Origin: Scalesia atractyloides
Lineage: Eukaryota > Streptophyta > Magnoliopsida > Asterales > Asteraceae
DNA length: 64,000 nucleotides
Direction of reading: 5' to 3'
Assembly: GCA_947069175.1 (NCBI GenBank)
Contig: CAMTDV010000007.1
Location: 54,083,583 to 54,147,582 of the forward strand
The translations under genes were made by a program, and so were the position numbers. How positions within the stretch are numbered: position 1 is the stretch's first letter; the number at the start of each line of letters is the position of its first letter. Under the pieces are notes generated by a model that saw nothing but the letters and a program-made list of their open reading frames with translations, had not been told where the DNA came from and made no database searches. Below are positions 46,003 through 57,812 of the stretch, piece after piece.

Positions 46003-46070
46003 GTTAGACACACAGTCCAGTGAAGGACTGTGTGCATAAACAACATACCCTACCCGACTTCGAGTCCTCG
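46003..46070 (+). repeat. tRNA-like module 2 in the solo LTR
   Basis: GTTAGACACACAGTCCAGTG, then a hairpin formed by ACACAGTCC and GGACTGTGT, then CGACTTCGAGTCCTCG as a B-box-like end. It is related to modules 3 and 4. Confidence 0.5.
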
Positions 46071-46149
46071 TTCATCCACCAAGTTCTTTTCTGATTAATA
46101 TGTTTTCCGCAGTAAGTATTCAAATATAAAATAATTATAGGATTCAATG

Positions 46150-46216
46150 GTTAGACACCCAGCCCAGTTGGTTGGGCTGGGTGCAAGTTATTGCTAAGGG
46201 TGCGGGTTCGAGGCTG
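46150..46216 (+). repeat. tRNA-like module 3 in the solo LTR
   Basis: GTTAGACACCCAGCCCAGTT with a strong hairpin (CACCCAGCCCA/TGGGCTGGGTG), ending GGGTGCGGGTTCGAGGCTG, which contains the GGTTCGA core of a B box. Confidence 0.55.
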
Positions 46217-46319
46217 TTTTGAGGACCAGTTCGATTGGTTTCCAAACTTTTTAAAATTAATTATTTTCTGAAATAAGCTAAGGAGTCTATAAGAGAATTA
46301 AAAATCAGGTATCTAACGG

Positions 46320-46389
46320 GTTAGACACGTAGCTCAGTTGGAAGAGCTGCGTGCACACGTACTGAAGGTCACAAGATCGAATCCCACCA
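46320..46389 (+). repeat. tRNA-like module 4 in the solo LTR
   Basis: GTTAGACACGTAGCTCAGTT contains TAGCTCAGTTGG, a perfect tRNA D-arm/A box, with the D stem AGCTC..GAGCT. ACTGAAGGTCACAAGATCG then AATCCCACC supplies a T-arm/B-box (GATCGAATCCC). The anticodon arm is not properly formed, so it is tRNA-derived and not a functional tRNA gene. Confidence 0.6.
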
Positions 46390-46861
46390 TACGCATTTGA
46401 ATCTCACGAAAAAAAACCGGTCAGCGTCTTTAGTCAGACCTGACAAAATTTTTATGCATTATTTTATTTTAAATTCTTTTATTTCTACTACCTATATACA
46501 TACATAGTCAAAACTTTAATAAAATAAAATAAATAAATAAATAAATATAATATCTAACAAGAATATTTAAATAAAAATATTATTTTTGGTTATAATCATC
46601 GAACTATCGTGATATTTTAGGCTAGTACTCGCCCGACAATCAAGAACTCGTGCCACTCTTTATCCTTCAAGAATAAGCATCCACTGTGAGTGAATTCTTA
46701 TAAATTCCCCTTTTTATTCATGTTGTGGGGTGTATCATGTGTCGCTTAAATTAATTCGCTTATTCAAACTCGTGCTATACCATTATATGATCTAAACTTA
46801 GAATGTAAATATTGTTTGTTGTGATGTATTACATATTGTCAAGTTGTATGCAAATTATTTG

Positions 46862-47024
46862 TTAGGCCCATCAGTTCCTCGTGGGAGACGAGTTGAACAA
46901 CGCGTGCCTTAAAACTCATTCATTAGGCCCATCAGTTCGTAGAACAACGCATGCCTCAAAACTCATTCATTAGGCCCATCAGTTCCTCGTGGGAGACGAG
47001 TTGAACAACAGGTGCCTCAAAACA
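46862..47024 (+). repeat. Tandem repeat, 3 copies, with small hairpins
   Basis: Units starting TTAGGCCCATCAGTTC lie at 46862, 46923 and 46970. Units 1 and 3 carry CTCGTGGGAGACGAG, a perfect 5-bp stem with a GGGAG loop; unit 2 lacks this segment. All end GTGCCTTAAAAC-like (GCCTCAAAAC). Confidence 0.85.
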
Positions 47025-48734
47025 AGCAATTGTTGTATGTGTGTGCAATATTTAATATTATGTGTTTTGTGAATAAATTTACATCTACATTTACTCATAT
47101 GTGGTTATGCACTTTATTTTATAATCAATACAATAAACACGTTTAAATGTTTTTCATAGGATTCACTCGCCAACTTTTTGTTGACCCAAAAACCATTTTT
47201 ACACATGATACATGTGGACAGGATGAAGCAAGGAACACATAGGAAAAGTGCCTTAGAAGAAAAATAATGAAGTCTAGAAAGATGTATAGAACATGTTGTA
47301 CTAGTATGATTTGATTGTATGTTCTCCTTTAAATTGTAATAATAAATATGAAACATTATAATAAATGTCATGAGCTTTGATGAAAACCCAATCATGCCCC
47401 GATCACCTTTTTCCGATGCGGGTCGGGGTGTGACATACAGGATCAAGACCCTCCCATGAGTCAGACACTACTACATAGGCTTTCCAATGCTCGGACACAA
47501 CGCGCTTACCTTTGGGAGGGCCCACCCCGGGTTGAGTCACCTCCTTCTCAACCGCCCCGCTCAACCCCGCGTGACGTTTTTTCTTATGATCTGAGCCAAT
47601 GCCCAAGTCTTTCACAACGCCTGCATCATGGCGCAACAATAAATGAATAACCCGCAGAGGTAATAATGCTCAAAAACATGAAGACTTACCAGTTTAAGGC
47701 GCAGGGCAACTAGATCCGCATTCCTGGGAAGTGCAAAGTTCTCCAGGACATGCGCATACCAGGTAGGCTCATCTCGGCCCAGGGCGACCTTCTCAATCCG
47801 CCTGCCTTCCTTTGGAAGGCGGCCAAAAACAACGGCGCCCCTGCAAAAAGAGACACACTTGGTTAGCTTACACAAGGCGAAACCAAGAAATGAAACACAA
47901 CAATGAAGTAGGAATACTTACTCCGATCCCCCTCCACATACACTGGTCTATCCCGGCGGTCGGGTTTCCAAACTAGCCTCATCCCGGCCGCCATCAAGAT
48001 CTTCTCTTGCAGTTGGACTGCCGAGATCTCCTTCAAATCCGTATACCAGGGATCCAACACTCGTATAGGGAGGGTCTCCGCTAGAATCTCCTCCGGCCCC
48101 CGGAACTGCATGGGAAAGGGAATGACACCGGACTTCACAAAAAAGAATTTTTCCTTCCAATCATGGAAGGACTTGGGGGAGAGAGCAAAATTTTCCATGC
48201 TTGCACACGGTGTTGAAAAGAATAAAACCCCATTGAACAATGGAGTTGGTAAAAAAAATTCGAAAATGTTCGACGGTGGGGACAGATCCCATCGACCGGC
48301 AGAAAAACTCAAAGTGTTTTATCCTCACCATCCTGTCGGATTTAACTGGGAGAGGTGGAAGCCATAAAAATGTAAAGTCTCAAGAAAAAACTTTATGACC
48401 GGTAACCGGAAGTTACCATCGGAAAAAAAATCTTGAAAACGGTGATAAGCCGGCCGGGGCATCGGCGACTGTCTCACCTTCCGCTGGAAACCGGGTAACC
48501 CAGCTCTTGGCGAACCGGTAGCCGGTGACCATGCGGTCAAAAGTGGGCCGGCTCATTTGCATGCCGGCAAAGAGGTCGAAGCCTCTGCGGCAGAAGAAGT
48601 CTCCAAACCTGACCCTACTGAGAACGCCAGTTAAACTCAGAGAAGAAGTTTAGAAGATGAAAGGTTTTGAAAAACAAGAACTCATAAAATTTGAAGAGAG
48701 AATGTGAAGGATTGAAGAAATCCTAAGGGTTACA

Positions 48735-48762
48735 TCTATTTATACTGATCGCATTTAATGCG
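48735..48762 (-). promoter_or_regulatory. Tat-2 antisense promoter: TATA box with upstream palindrome
   Basis: Minus-strand TATAAATAGA (plus 48735-48744) lies 173 bp before the antisense ATG at 48562. CGCATTTAATGCG (48750-48762) precedes it at the same distance as in Tat-1. GCGCGCGTGGC (near 48845-48855) and ATTCATTAATGAA (48872-48884) are also shared. Confidence 0.65.
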
Positions 48763-49152
48763 TTTGGAAATCGTGACGCACGCGATAAAATAACAGCCAA
48801 CAGCTAAGGACGCGTGGCAGCAAGTTGCCATTGACGGTTAACATGCGCGCGTGGCCGTCGCTTTCTCTCCTATTCATTAATGAATGTGAGGTAGTACGGC
48901 TGACAACACGCTATAGCTGTCAGATGTCCTTTCAAATCCCCTTTTTTTCTCACCAACCCACTTGCAACGTCAGTTTAGCAGGGATTTAAATTTCAAGAAT
49001 TTCATTACAAAACATTTCCTTCACACAAACATTTCCTCCAACCCTTCTTGAATTTTTTCCTTAGAAATAACGGCGCATACAACAATTCTTTTAGTCCAGC
49101 ACTCCTCCTACTTACCTGCACGCGCATTAGAAGCAGCACTGGACTGGGGACT

Positions 49153-50343
49153 TGGAGGGGTATGGTCCCAAAAACCATGCGCCTGCAAGGAACCATACCC
49201 TCAACAACACACTACAAGGATAACCTTGCACGCAATGTGCAATGGTGCGCCTTCCTTGAACCAATAGGTCATAAAATGAACCTTGCGCACTCAGCGCAAC
49301 GGTAAATTAGACCAATACCAATAGGTCATACAATGAACCGTGCGCACTCAGCGCAACGGTAAATTAGACCAATACCATTAGGTCATACAAAAGTCTTGCG
49401 CACTCAGCCAACGACAAGTTAGACCAAACAATATAAGTCACACAACCAACCTTGTGTACTTGGCACAACGGCAACTTAGACTTAGAGGTGCAGGCTACTT
49501 GACCCTGCGTGGAGCAAACAACCCTCTAAGTCATGAATCCTAAAACCTTGCAAGGCCAAGACAAACATGAGAGCACCTCATAGTCGTTGTGGACAAAAGG
49601 ATTTACCCCTGCCACTCTGCATTGGCGGGAAAACACTGACAGCCTCGCAGAAGGGATATGCACTAAGAGGTGTTGACCATGCTCAAGGGTACGGAGTGGC
49701 AGAACTGTGACCAAGGGTTGCTCGGCAGGTTGCGTATGAAATGTCGCATAAACAGTAATGCAGACGTCAGACTGTGCACCGACCATTCTTACGCCAGTGA
49801 CTGTTACACCTTCTCCATTTCGGCTGGTAGCAGGTCTGACACTAGAGACAACTACCTTTACACGTGGCTCCATTCAACATCGACAAAGCACACCTCCTGA
49901 CAGAAGACATTAATTCTCCTGCAGGGAACATATAATGTCTGACATAGAGGGACAAAACGGATGTCTCTGGTCCTCTGGGCCGGGCCCAAGGCTCATCAGC
50001 CCATCTCCTGAGCCCACTTACTTTCGGCTATAAATAAGTACCGGATCACCAGGTTTGAGACACAATCACAACCAAAATATACGAACTAACGTATTGCATG
50101 CTACTTTGAGCTCACTTGCTTATTACTTTCAATCACCAAATACTTATTCTCAGCCGGAGTGTGGTCATGGAGGAAACCCACCCTTTTCCCCGTGACGAGA
50201 CTAACAGCTCTGCTAGTTTTGCAGATCAGTCCGAGTGAGATCAACCTGAAGAGCAAACGAAGGAGCAACCCTTTTATGCAGAAATCCCTTGGTTGTAACT
50301 AATATATCCCCGGATATCCCTAGGTTCAACTAGTGCTTCTTCA
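49153..50343 (+). repeat. Tat-2 3' LTR
   Basis: The 1191 bp start TGGAGGGGTATGGTCCC and end GTGCTTCTTCA, preceded by the purine-rich GGACTGGGGACT. It contains about four copies of the 55-bp TGCGCACTCAGCGCAACG repeat (49263-49495). TATA box is at 50028-50036. Scattered substitutions separate it from the 5' LTR, so the insertion is not recent. Confidence 0.92.
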
Positions 50344-50348
50344 GTTAT

Positions 50349-51744
50349 TGTTTGTAATAATTTACTAGATATTTACTGGAATGTCAATGGATTACTACAA
50401 TTGATTATGTCAAGTTTGGTCTAACGTTGTTTCAAACCATAAACGAACTACAACGTCGGAGAAATTTGTATAAGGAAAAGATCGGTTCTGATTCAGCCTT
50501 CCAAATATCTATTTGCAAATTCGTAAGGACAATATCAAGATTTAGAGATTCAAAATATCAATTACTATTTAGGGCAAACAGTGATTGAGTAAGTCGCATA
50601 CATAGAGATTGCAATCCAACCTGAACTATCCTTGGACACATTAATCCCCCCCTAATCCCCAATCAGGAACGTCATTGAGCAGAATGAGCGTGTGATATTA
50701 CAGTTAACAAGGATGACAACAACAACCTAAAGTAAAGACTAAATGCATATTGCTTGGAGTTAAAATCTATGTTTTTTTTTAAATTGATTCTTTAGCTGAT
50801 CTTCCCAAAATATATATACATATATGTTATTTTAGTTTTTGTAGTTCATTTCTAACTAATTTAGCAATACACATATGTTATATAAAAGGTTTTTAAAAAA
50901 TTAGGGGCTCCACGTCTTGCCTAGCCTTGAAAGGCCATAGGGCCAGCCTTGGATTATGTCAAAGTGTGGGTTTTGTCATTAAATATAAAAAGTATTTACA
51001 TACAAATCTTTCTTCAAAATTTCCTATTATAGGAAAGTGGAATCAAGTTTGAGTGTGTTCTCACCGGTTACTAATGAAAGAATTAGAAGGCTTTGAGCTT
51101 AATGGTATGGTAATGTGGCGAATACGGAATGAGTAAGAACTAGAAAGCGTAAGAGTCGAGTCATGTAATTCAAGATTTTGCTACACAATTAGAGCTGGAG
51201 AGACGCTTCTAATTCATGCAGTGTTCACCTTATACGATTGTGTCTCAAGTCTTGGTTTGCAATGAGATTCAACATGGGGGTCATCTTTAGTAGGGGTGAT
51301 ATTTTTGCGGCTTCGGTTGTTGAATTCGAAACACGAGCATTTCTTTGGATCTATCAAGTGGGATCTTGGGATCTTTCTAAGATGGAAGTATATTATTTAC
51401 CATGCTTCGATATATTCGTTAACATTATATAATGCACTAACGTTGTATCATGGATGTTAATTCATTGATCATTTAAAAGTTTGAATCAAACAAGTATGTA
51501 AGAAACATATATTTCGGCTGGTCAAAGACGCATGTGAGATGGAAATAATTCTCTTCTTTCCTATTTGGTCAATAATGTGACCGGAGTTTCAAACACGACG
51601 TCCATTCTTTTCTTATACTATTCTCCTCCTAGTATGAATATAATTTTTTTTCTCCTCCTAGTATGAATATATAAATTTTATTAAGTTTAAACTATTTAGA
51701 ATGTAATAAATGAAAATAAGTATTTACCCAATAAAATTTATATA
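50349..51744. other. No gene seen
   Basis: AT-rich sequence between Tat-2 and copia-2. The 64-codon frame at 51238-51432 has no recognisable motif. Confidence 0.45.
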
Positions 51745-51749
51745 CATAT

Positions 51750-52007
51750 TGTTATGAACAAACTATATTATGGTACTATCCACATTTTAACTACCGTTCT
51801 TCTATTTTTTGTATTAATGTAACATTCTAACTCCCGTCTCTTCATGTCCTTTGTATTAATGTAAAAACATATATATAGAGGTTCTTTTAATTGCATCATT
51901 ACATCTCAATGAATTATAATTATCGATTCTATCTTTCTCTATGTGTTCCTTTGATACTTGTTCTTATGTTCATATACTAGTTGCTAGTAGGCCGTTGTTT
52001 CACAACA
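51750..52007 (+). repeat. copia-2 5' LTR
   Basis: TGTTATGAACAAACTATATT to TTGTTTCACAACA. Two internal copies of CTCCCGTCTCTTC/TTTTGTATTAATGTAA-like sequence occur. A TATA box (TATATATAG) lies at 51870-51878. Confidence 0.93.
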
Positions 52008-52027
52008 CGTTATCAGCACGAACGTGC
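52008..52027 (+). other. copia-2 primer-binding site region
   Basis: CGTTATCAGCACGAACGTGC follows the LTR end directly. TTATCAGCACGA is a common primer-binding motif of plant copia elements. Confidence 0.7.
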
Positions 52028-52419
52028 TCTATGTGTTTTGCCACCCTTGGTATCCCTTTTTCCTTGCCTTTGATGTGCATTATTTTCCAGCCTAACTCAA
52101 TCTCGCACGTTGAGAAAGCAACCCAATAATTATCCAAAATGATGAAAGATGGGTTTCTTATGTGATGGAAAGTTGGAAACCGTATATGCGTAGCCACTGC
52201 TGACAAAACGTTTGATCTTCGGATCTGCAATCTCTACTAATAACGGATGATTCTTCGTATGATTATTTCATATTTATTTGATGATGATGCATCAATCTTA
52301 CTGGTGGCACTTATTAATATACATATATAAACTTAAAACTGATCATTACTATAAATTCTAAGATGTAGTCTTATGATTGAACTCTTTATATATATTTTTT
52401 TTTCATTTGCTTTTAAAAG

Positions 52420-52420
<1 letters not shown>

Positions 52421-52453
<33 letters not shown>
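52421..52453. repeat. (TA)n microsatellite
   Basis: TA dinucleotide run of about 33 bp within copia-2. Confidence 0.95.
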
Positions 52454-52456
<3 letters not shown>

Positions 52457-53196
52457 GCATGTTGTATTCATCAGGATTTAGATGGTACATCATAAATTAT
52501 AACATTACAATTGACTAATTCATCTTTTTCTAATACCCATTATTAATTGAATAACTTTAGTTTTCGTTGACGACGACGATATTACGTATATTTATTTTAT
52601 TTGCTCTTTTACAAATGATCCCTTCTATTATTCTAAATTGGTTGGATTATCATTTAATTAGTTAATTTAATTATAATATTTGTTGTTTAGGACTCTTACA
52701 ATCTAGTGATGCTCATCTGCATATTCCTTGAGCCACCATAATCATATATTTATGCTTCTTTATTAACCTTGTTAAGTTGTAAATAAAATTGTTGAATTAT
52801 TTTGATTTGAGAAGTTAATTTGCAATCTAGAGAATATTATATGTGCTTTTAGAATTCATGAAAAACAATTAAATTCAATATTCAATATTACAAAGTATGG
52901 AACTCAATATTTATGGACTAAATAGTGCAATTGTATTAGGTATATATTCTTGTATTGGTGGTAATATATACATGATGTATGTACTAGATTTTCATTTTGT
53001 ATAGTTTATAATTTAAACGGATATGAATTATGTAATTAATTGTTATCATTAGTCATTGTTAATACATAGCATGCCACAAGACTTTTACACAATTAGATAT
53101 AAATAAGTTATGTGACTAGTGCTCATTGGATACTAATTCTCTGTTTATAAACATCAATTGATTTAGTTTTAAATAAACTATACAACTTATAATGCA

Positions 53197-53204
53197 ATAT
53201 ATTA

Positions 53205-53249
<45 letters not shown>
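53197..53249. repeat. (ATT)n microsatellite
   Basis: About 17 ATT units in the copia-2 interior, followed by ATGTTATAAC. Confidence 0.95.
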
Positions 53250-56200
53250 GTTATAACATGATTATACAAATATAGTTTGGTATTTATACTAAGGTTAATG
53301 CTATAACAAATTTTGCATATAATAAATTCATATAATAGCTTAATATTACTAGATACCATTAGTTGTTTTTAGAGAAACCATTTCTAGCGATGTCGGTATC
53401 TCTTATACATTCATTATGCCGTGTCATAATATTTAACAATTTATTTGCATATTAACTATTACTATTGCTAGTATAAAATAGTGACTATTGCTATTGCTTC
53501 ACATGTACAATGTATAGATTGCTTATATGATGTCATAAGTTGTTTAAATATCAATATTTGAGAAGAAAAAAAATGAGTATGTTATGTAATCATCAGTATT
53601 ACAATTTTCAAATACAAATAATAAATGATCTGAGAACTTGAACGAGATATATGTTTAAGTTTTAAAGTAAGTGTCCAAAATATATAAGATATTTTTATGT
53701 TTGGTTATACCATGATAAGTTATTACATAAATTATATGCGTTTGTTTATTAGTGATAAAAAGGTTCTTATTTTATAAAGGCCCATTGTAAGTTGTTTTTA
53801 TATGATGACATGATATAAGGTCATGTATTGTATGATTTGTTATACTTACCTTGTATTATATATGCTATCACTACTTTGCATCGATAATACCGAATAGAAC
53901 TACTAAACCAAAGTTGTGGTTTATTGTCATTCTCATGAAAAAGTAGAAATATGCTTCGATTTGACACCCAAAGTGTCATACTCCTTGTATCTCATTATCA
54001 AGTAAAAAAGAAATATTATATGACCCGGACATATAATTACTTCTCAATTGACGTTATACAAAGAGAAGTTTATTTATAAGGGAAATCGGATAAAACAAAT
54101 TTTGTTTGTCAAACCTCAATTATAGTCCTGAAGTAGCAATATCATTTAAAGGGTATGAACGGTTTGAAACGACTGTATATCTATATGTTCGAAAAAAATA
54201 ATGGAAAACATAAAAATTGTATGGTTTTACTCTGATTCATAAGTTAATATATATTGATCATTGTAATAATGGGCATCATTGAGAAAATTGTAATGATGAT
54301 CATATTAATAATGAGATTGACCATTATAAGTGCAACAACCATCATGTTAATAAAAGATCAAACTATCGGAAATTATAAGATAGCCAAGCTAATAATGAGA
54401 TCGAATATCAGTATTATAATGATAGTCATGATGAGATCAACCACCAAAAGTGGTAACTAGTGATTACATAACACAATGGTTTGAACTTTGAAGTTATAAT
54501 ACATTCTTTCATATCTTATGTTTTGTATTATATACGTGCAAGTAATACATATACAATATCATAAACCATAAGTTTATGGATCTTAATTATATGTTGTCGT
54601 GACCGGTTAGACCACACCGAGCCAATAATGATGTGAAACATAATGAATAACCAGAAGATTCTTCATGATAATTAAACATGTCATAGTTGCTCACAACAAA
54701 AGTTAATTATTTACCAACCAAAGTAGGGTGTGACTCCCTAAAATATTATGGAATGAACAAAGTATGTATATATCCAAACATGATACCATTTAGTGTTTTT
54801 AAATCGATGCATCGTCTAAATGGTCATCAAATTTACAACTTGAAGTTGTGTGTAGCTTAGCTAATGAGATAGCAAGCATATTATTCCAGATTATCATATT
54901 TATGGTGGTTATAACATTTAATTTAATATCCATGTTACTAATGATTATTGGAATAAGTATTGAACTTTCTAAATTTTTAAGACATAAATTGCTTTTGTTG
55001 AAGACGATGATCAAACGTGTACAAATTGATTGCAAAGCCAATAATCAAGAGAACAAAAATTCATATTTGAGCACATGTGATTTTACATGCGGTAAATTAT
55101 TTCACATCAATCCAACATGTGTAATAGTTTCTCTCCCATTATAGTTGGTTTTGGTCAGGAACCAAATATTTCTCATCAAACTTTTTATTGTGTGGTATAC
55201 ATTGGAATTGATCCACCACAACGCATAAAGATTGAAACTCAAATAATGTTGGGAATATATGTTGGTGAAAATACTATTTATGATTACATACTTAGAGCAA
55301 TTAACGAGAGATTTATTTATGGCTCGTTAGATCTTACTTTAAGTAAATTAACATTCCCAACATTAGGGGAAGATTAATGGCAGTTGGAAAAGGAATGAGT
55401 ATGCATGAATTATCATTGATTCTCAAACTAAATTAGGTGAACAAGAAGTTCAAAAGATAATTCATTTACCTAGATTAAAGAATTAATTACCAGACATGTT
55501 CAATGAACTAAAAACAGTGACTAAGTAATCACATAGTCAACTGTTAATGCTCCAATTAAGATAAGTGTCCTAAAATGACAAACCGTATATTAATGAGTCT
55601 ATCGCACGCCTGAAGCGTGGTATACTAGTCGATTCCAAGAAAATAAAAATTCCTTGAAAATTTGGAGCAAGTAATGAAGAAGATGGTCAAGTTGAGGTTA
55701 TAGTAAAAAAATGTCTCTTGAAGAGACATTAAAAATGATGGTTCTGGAAGAATCTCAGGTACCTGAAAATAAAGAGCTCTTAGTAGACTATATCATGTCT
55801 AGAAGTGTATGGAATCGAAACAAAATCAACGTCGTTATACTTTTGTATATATAGCGCTTGAAATGATGAAATGACGAGGATCATGATTTAAGATCTACCT
55901 ACGAATGAAAACATATAAATTATTGGCCAAAAGAAAATGGAAAGACGTAAATAAGGCATAATTGAATTCTCTAATGAAATAGAAAGTTTCTGAACCAATA
56001 GTCCATATAACTGAAGTTGTAAAATATGTTGGATACAAATGGTTCTTTTATGCGATTCATGTGAAATCAAATTAAGTGAAATATGGCAAATCTTGTGGCA
56101 CAAAGATTTTCGCAAAGACCCATGATTCATTATAAAGATGCACACTTTCTAGTGGTGGAGGCAATGACTTTCCAATATTGTATTCGTCTGGTAATATAAA

Positions 56201-57575
56201 GAAAAAATTGATATGTGTCTTATGAAATTTATGTATTACTGAAAGTTTACATAAAAGTCCTTTAAGGATTTAAATTATCAAACTCATGTAAAGTAAGTTC
56301 TCGAGAAGACTATGATTCAGATTTGCATACATTATGGGTATTGTATATAGGCTAAATATAATTATAACTCTTGATGAGTTTACTAAAGCAGTCGAGTACT
56401 TAAAAGGTAATATTAAAACATCTTAAGGATGTAATTCTTGTGCACCAATAAACATACATAGAAAACTTGTAGCCAATATTATAATATCTCAATGTACAAC
56501 GTATAAGCATGGTGTAATATGGATTTTCTCAATAAGCAAGTGTTGAAGACATCTTTGCATATGATATAAAATCAATGAGAAAGTTTACGTGATGGAACTC
56601 TTAAAGAATATATGCACATACATAATTATTCAAAGTAGAAAGAAGTATGTGAATGATTATAAATGCCTCAAGCTCAAAACGTTGGCAATATATCTTTATA
56701 AAGTGAAGAAAAGATATATATGGACTAATATAGTAGAGTCGAATGTAGTATAATTGACTTGCTACTAAGCCTAAAAAAGAGAAATACATATGGTGTAGTT
56801 GGTCCATTTGTTCTCATTAAAAGAACAATATGATGTTTGCAAGTATTATTGTATATGTTGATAATGTCATTAAAGATGGCATATCAAAATGGGCTCAATA
56901 GTTAAACTAAGATTTGCAAATTAAAGATGGTGGCAAATTTATGGCTCAATATGTAGAATATGCATTTGTATTATTATCCATCAATCATAATACATCTAAA
57001 AGATGGTGGACATTTTCATATGCACAAAACTTATGGTATAAGTACATTTAATGTGTCCAAATAGTTGATATAGAAAATGACTCTTAACATCTCTAATCAA
57101 AGAAGCATATATCCTTGGTCTAGAAGTACCATAGTTAAATTCGAATTGTATTAATATATCTTGCTAGTATATATACACGGGCATATGTCAGAAATTCATT
57201 GAAAAGATATAACTCATGTACAGTGAGGAGATAATGTAATGTAATGGGTAAAACATATATTTTTATACTCTTAAGGTACAAAAGATATGGATTCATATTT
57301 TACTAACCTATCAACAAGTTTGGTTAGTTTTGTAAATGCAGAGAACGTAGCAAAAACATTCATTGATCTTATGCTATCTACTTACAAGAGGAAGTAACTA
57401 AAGTTTCACATGAAGATCATACATCAATGTTCATTGAAGGATTTCCCATTAATGGATCAAGCGACATATCAACCTGCAGATAATGGATTACAAAGTTTTT
57501 AGCAACTTTCAAAGAAGCCCGACAACGAGCCACTTGTAGGATACATTAAATATGAGGGAGAGCATTATACAAGTT

Positions 57576-57760
57576 GCACTCTTTTTCCCTTAACTAAGTT
57601 TTATCTCAATGGGTTTTCTTAGTAAGGTTTTTAATGAGGCAACATACCTGATCCAAAATTATCAGGGGGAGAAAATACGCGCTACACTTTTTTTCCCTTA
57701 GCTTAGGTTTTGTCCCACTGGGTTTTCCTAGCAAGGTTTTTAATGAGGCAGCATCACCAA
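57576..57760 (+). repeat. Tandemly duplicated 3' untranslated segment of copia-2
   Basis: Two about 80-bp copies sharing CACT(C/T)TTTTTCCCTTA, TGGGTTTTC(T/C)TAG and AAGGTTTTTAATGAGGCA are separated by ATCAGGGGGAGAAAATACG, a purine-rich tract that resembles a second polypurine tract. Confidence 0.75.
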
Positions 57761-57800
57761 GCATATTACAAGAATACTATAATATTTCATCATGTGGATA

Positions 57801-57812
57801 GTCAAGAGGGAG
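57801..57812 (+). other. copia-2 polypurine tract
   Basis: GTCAAGAGGGAG lies immediately before the TG of the 3' LTR, the primer position for plus-strand synthesis. Confidence 0.8.

Larger units (their letters stand above)
45170..47435. mobile_element. Solo LTR (TGTAACACCC type, gypsy chromovirus-like) inserted in Tat-2
   Basis: The 2266-bp block begins TGTAACACCCGTCG and ends GGTCGGGGTGTGACA, with the exact 5-bp duplication TACAG on both sides. TG..CA ends, 5-bp duplication and no gag/pol indicate a solo LTR left by recombination between LTRs. TGTAACACCC/GGGTGTNACA ends are common in plant Ty3/gypsy LTRs of Tekay/Del type (inference). It carries four tRNA-like modules and a tandem repeat described separately. 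Confidence 0.8.
43068..48562 (-). pseudogene. Tat-2 antisense gene, multi-exon, split by a solo LTR
   Basis: It reads minus from ATG 48562 (MQMSRPTFDRMVTGYRFAK) to TAA 43070-43068. The Transposase_28-like part has FFSDGNFRLPVIKFFLETLH, HLSQLNP and FFFVKSGVIPFPMQFRGPEE (about 48450-48050). Introns include a GT-AG pair near 47945-47850 and others; two are exact in the coiled-coil part: 43742-43668 (75 bp, GTAGCA..CCAG) and 43448-43386 (63 bp, GTAAGT..GCAG). The middle exon (44885-44469) holds degenerate Val/Glu/Pro repeats. The coiled coil at 44105-43470 contains LRDELARLRAEVACEKKEKE and ends DDFMDHLRDIFLEEAEAVAE. The insertion at 45170 lies at the acceptor CTGTAG. At least one frameshift near 48445. 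Function unknown. Confidence 0.82.
36100..50343 (+). mobile_element. Tat-2: full-length Ty3/gypsy Tat-lineage retrotransposon with nested solo LTR
   Basis: A 14.2-kb element bounded by LTRs 36100-37237 and 49153-50343 and by a perfect GTTAT duplication. It has the same plan as Tat-1: gag-pol on plus, spliced coiled-coil gene on minus. About 2.27 kb of its length is a later insertion (45170-47435). It belongs to a different subfamily from Tat-1: the LTRs share only blocks such as GGAGG..TATGGT, TGCGC motifs and the TATA region. Confidence 0.95.
52028..57800 (+). pseudogene. copia-2 internal gag-pol relic
   Basis: Only islands are readable. Integrase C-terminal part at 55148-55377 carries GQEPNISHQTFYCVVYIGID, PPQRIKI and LGIYVGENTIYDYI, ending LTFPTLGED. 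An integrase-core remnant lies upstream (about 54790-55140). RT shows ASIIVYVDNVI at 56838-56870, with the catalytic YVDD changed to YVDN. The RNase H/tail region ends in a duplicated segment (57576-57760). Gag is not recognisable apart from Asn/His-rich sequence at 54254-54460. Long AT microsatellite tracts interrupt it. Confidence 0.75.

Noticed and set aside
46320..46389. A genuine tRNA gene
   Set aside because: The D arm and T-arm-like sequence are good, but no regular anticodon stem-loop or acceptor stem forms, and related degenerate modules sit beside it.
45170..47435. A DNA transposon with TGTAACACCC/TGTCACACCC inverted ends
   Set aside because: TG..CA ends and a 5-bp duplication are better explained by a solo LTR. 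The inverted similarity is limited to about 10 bp, and no transposase is present.
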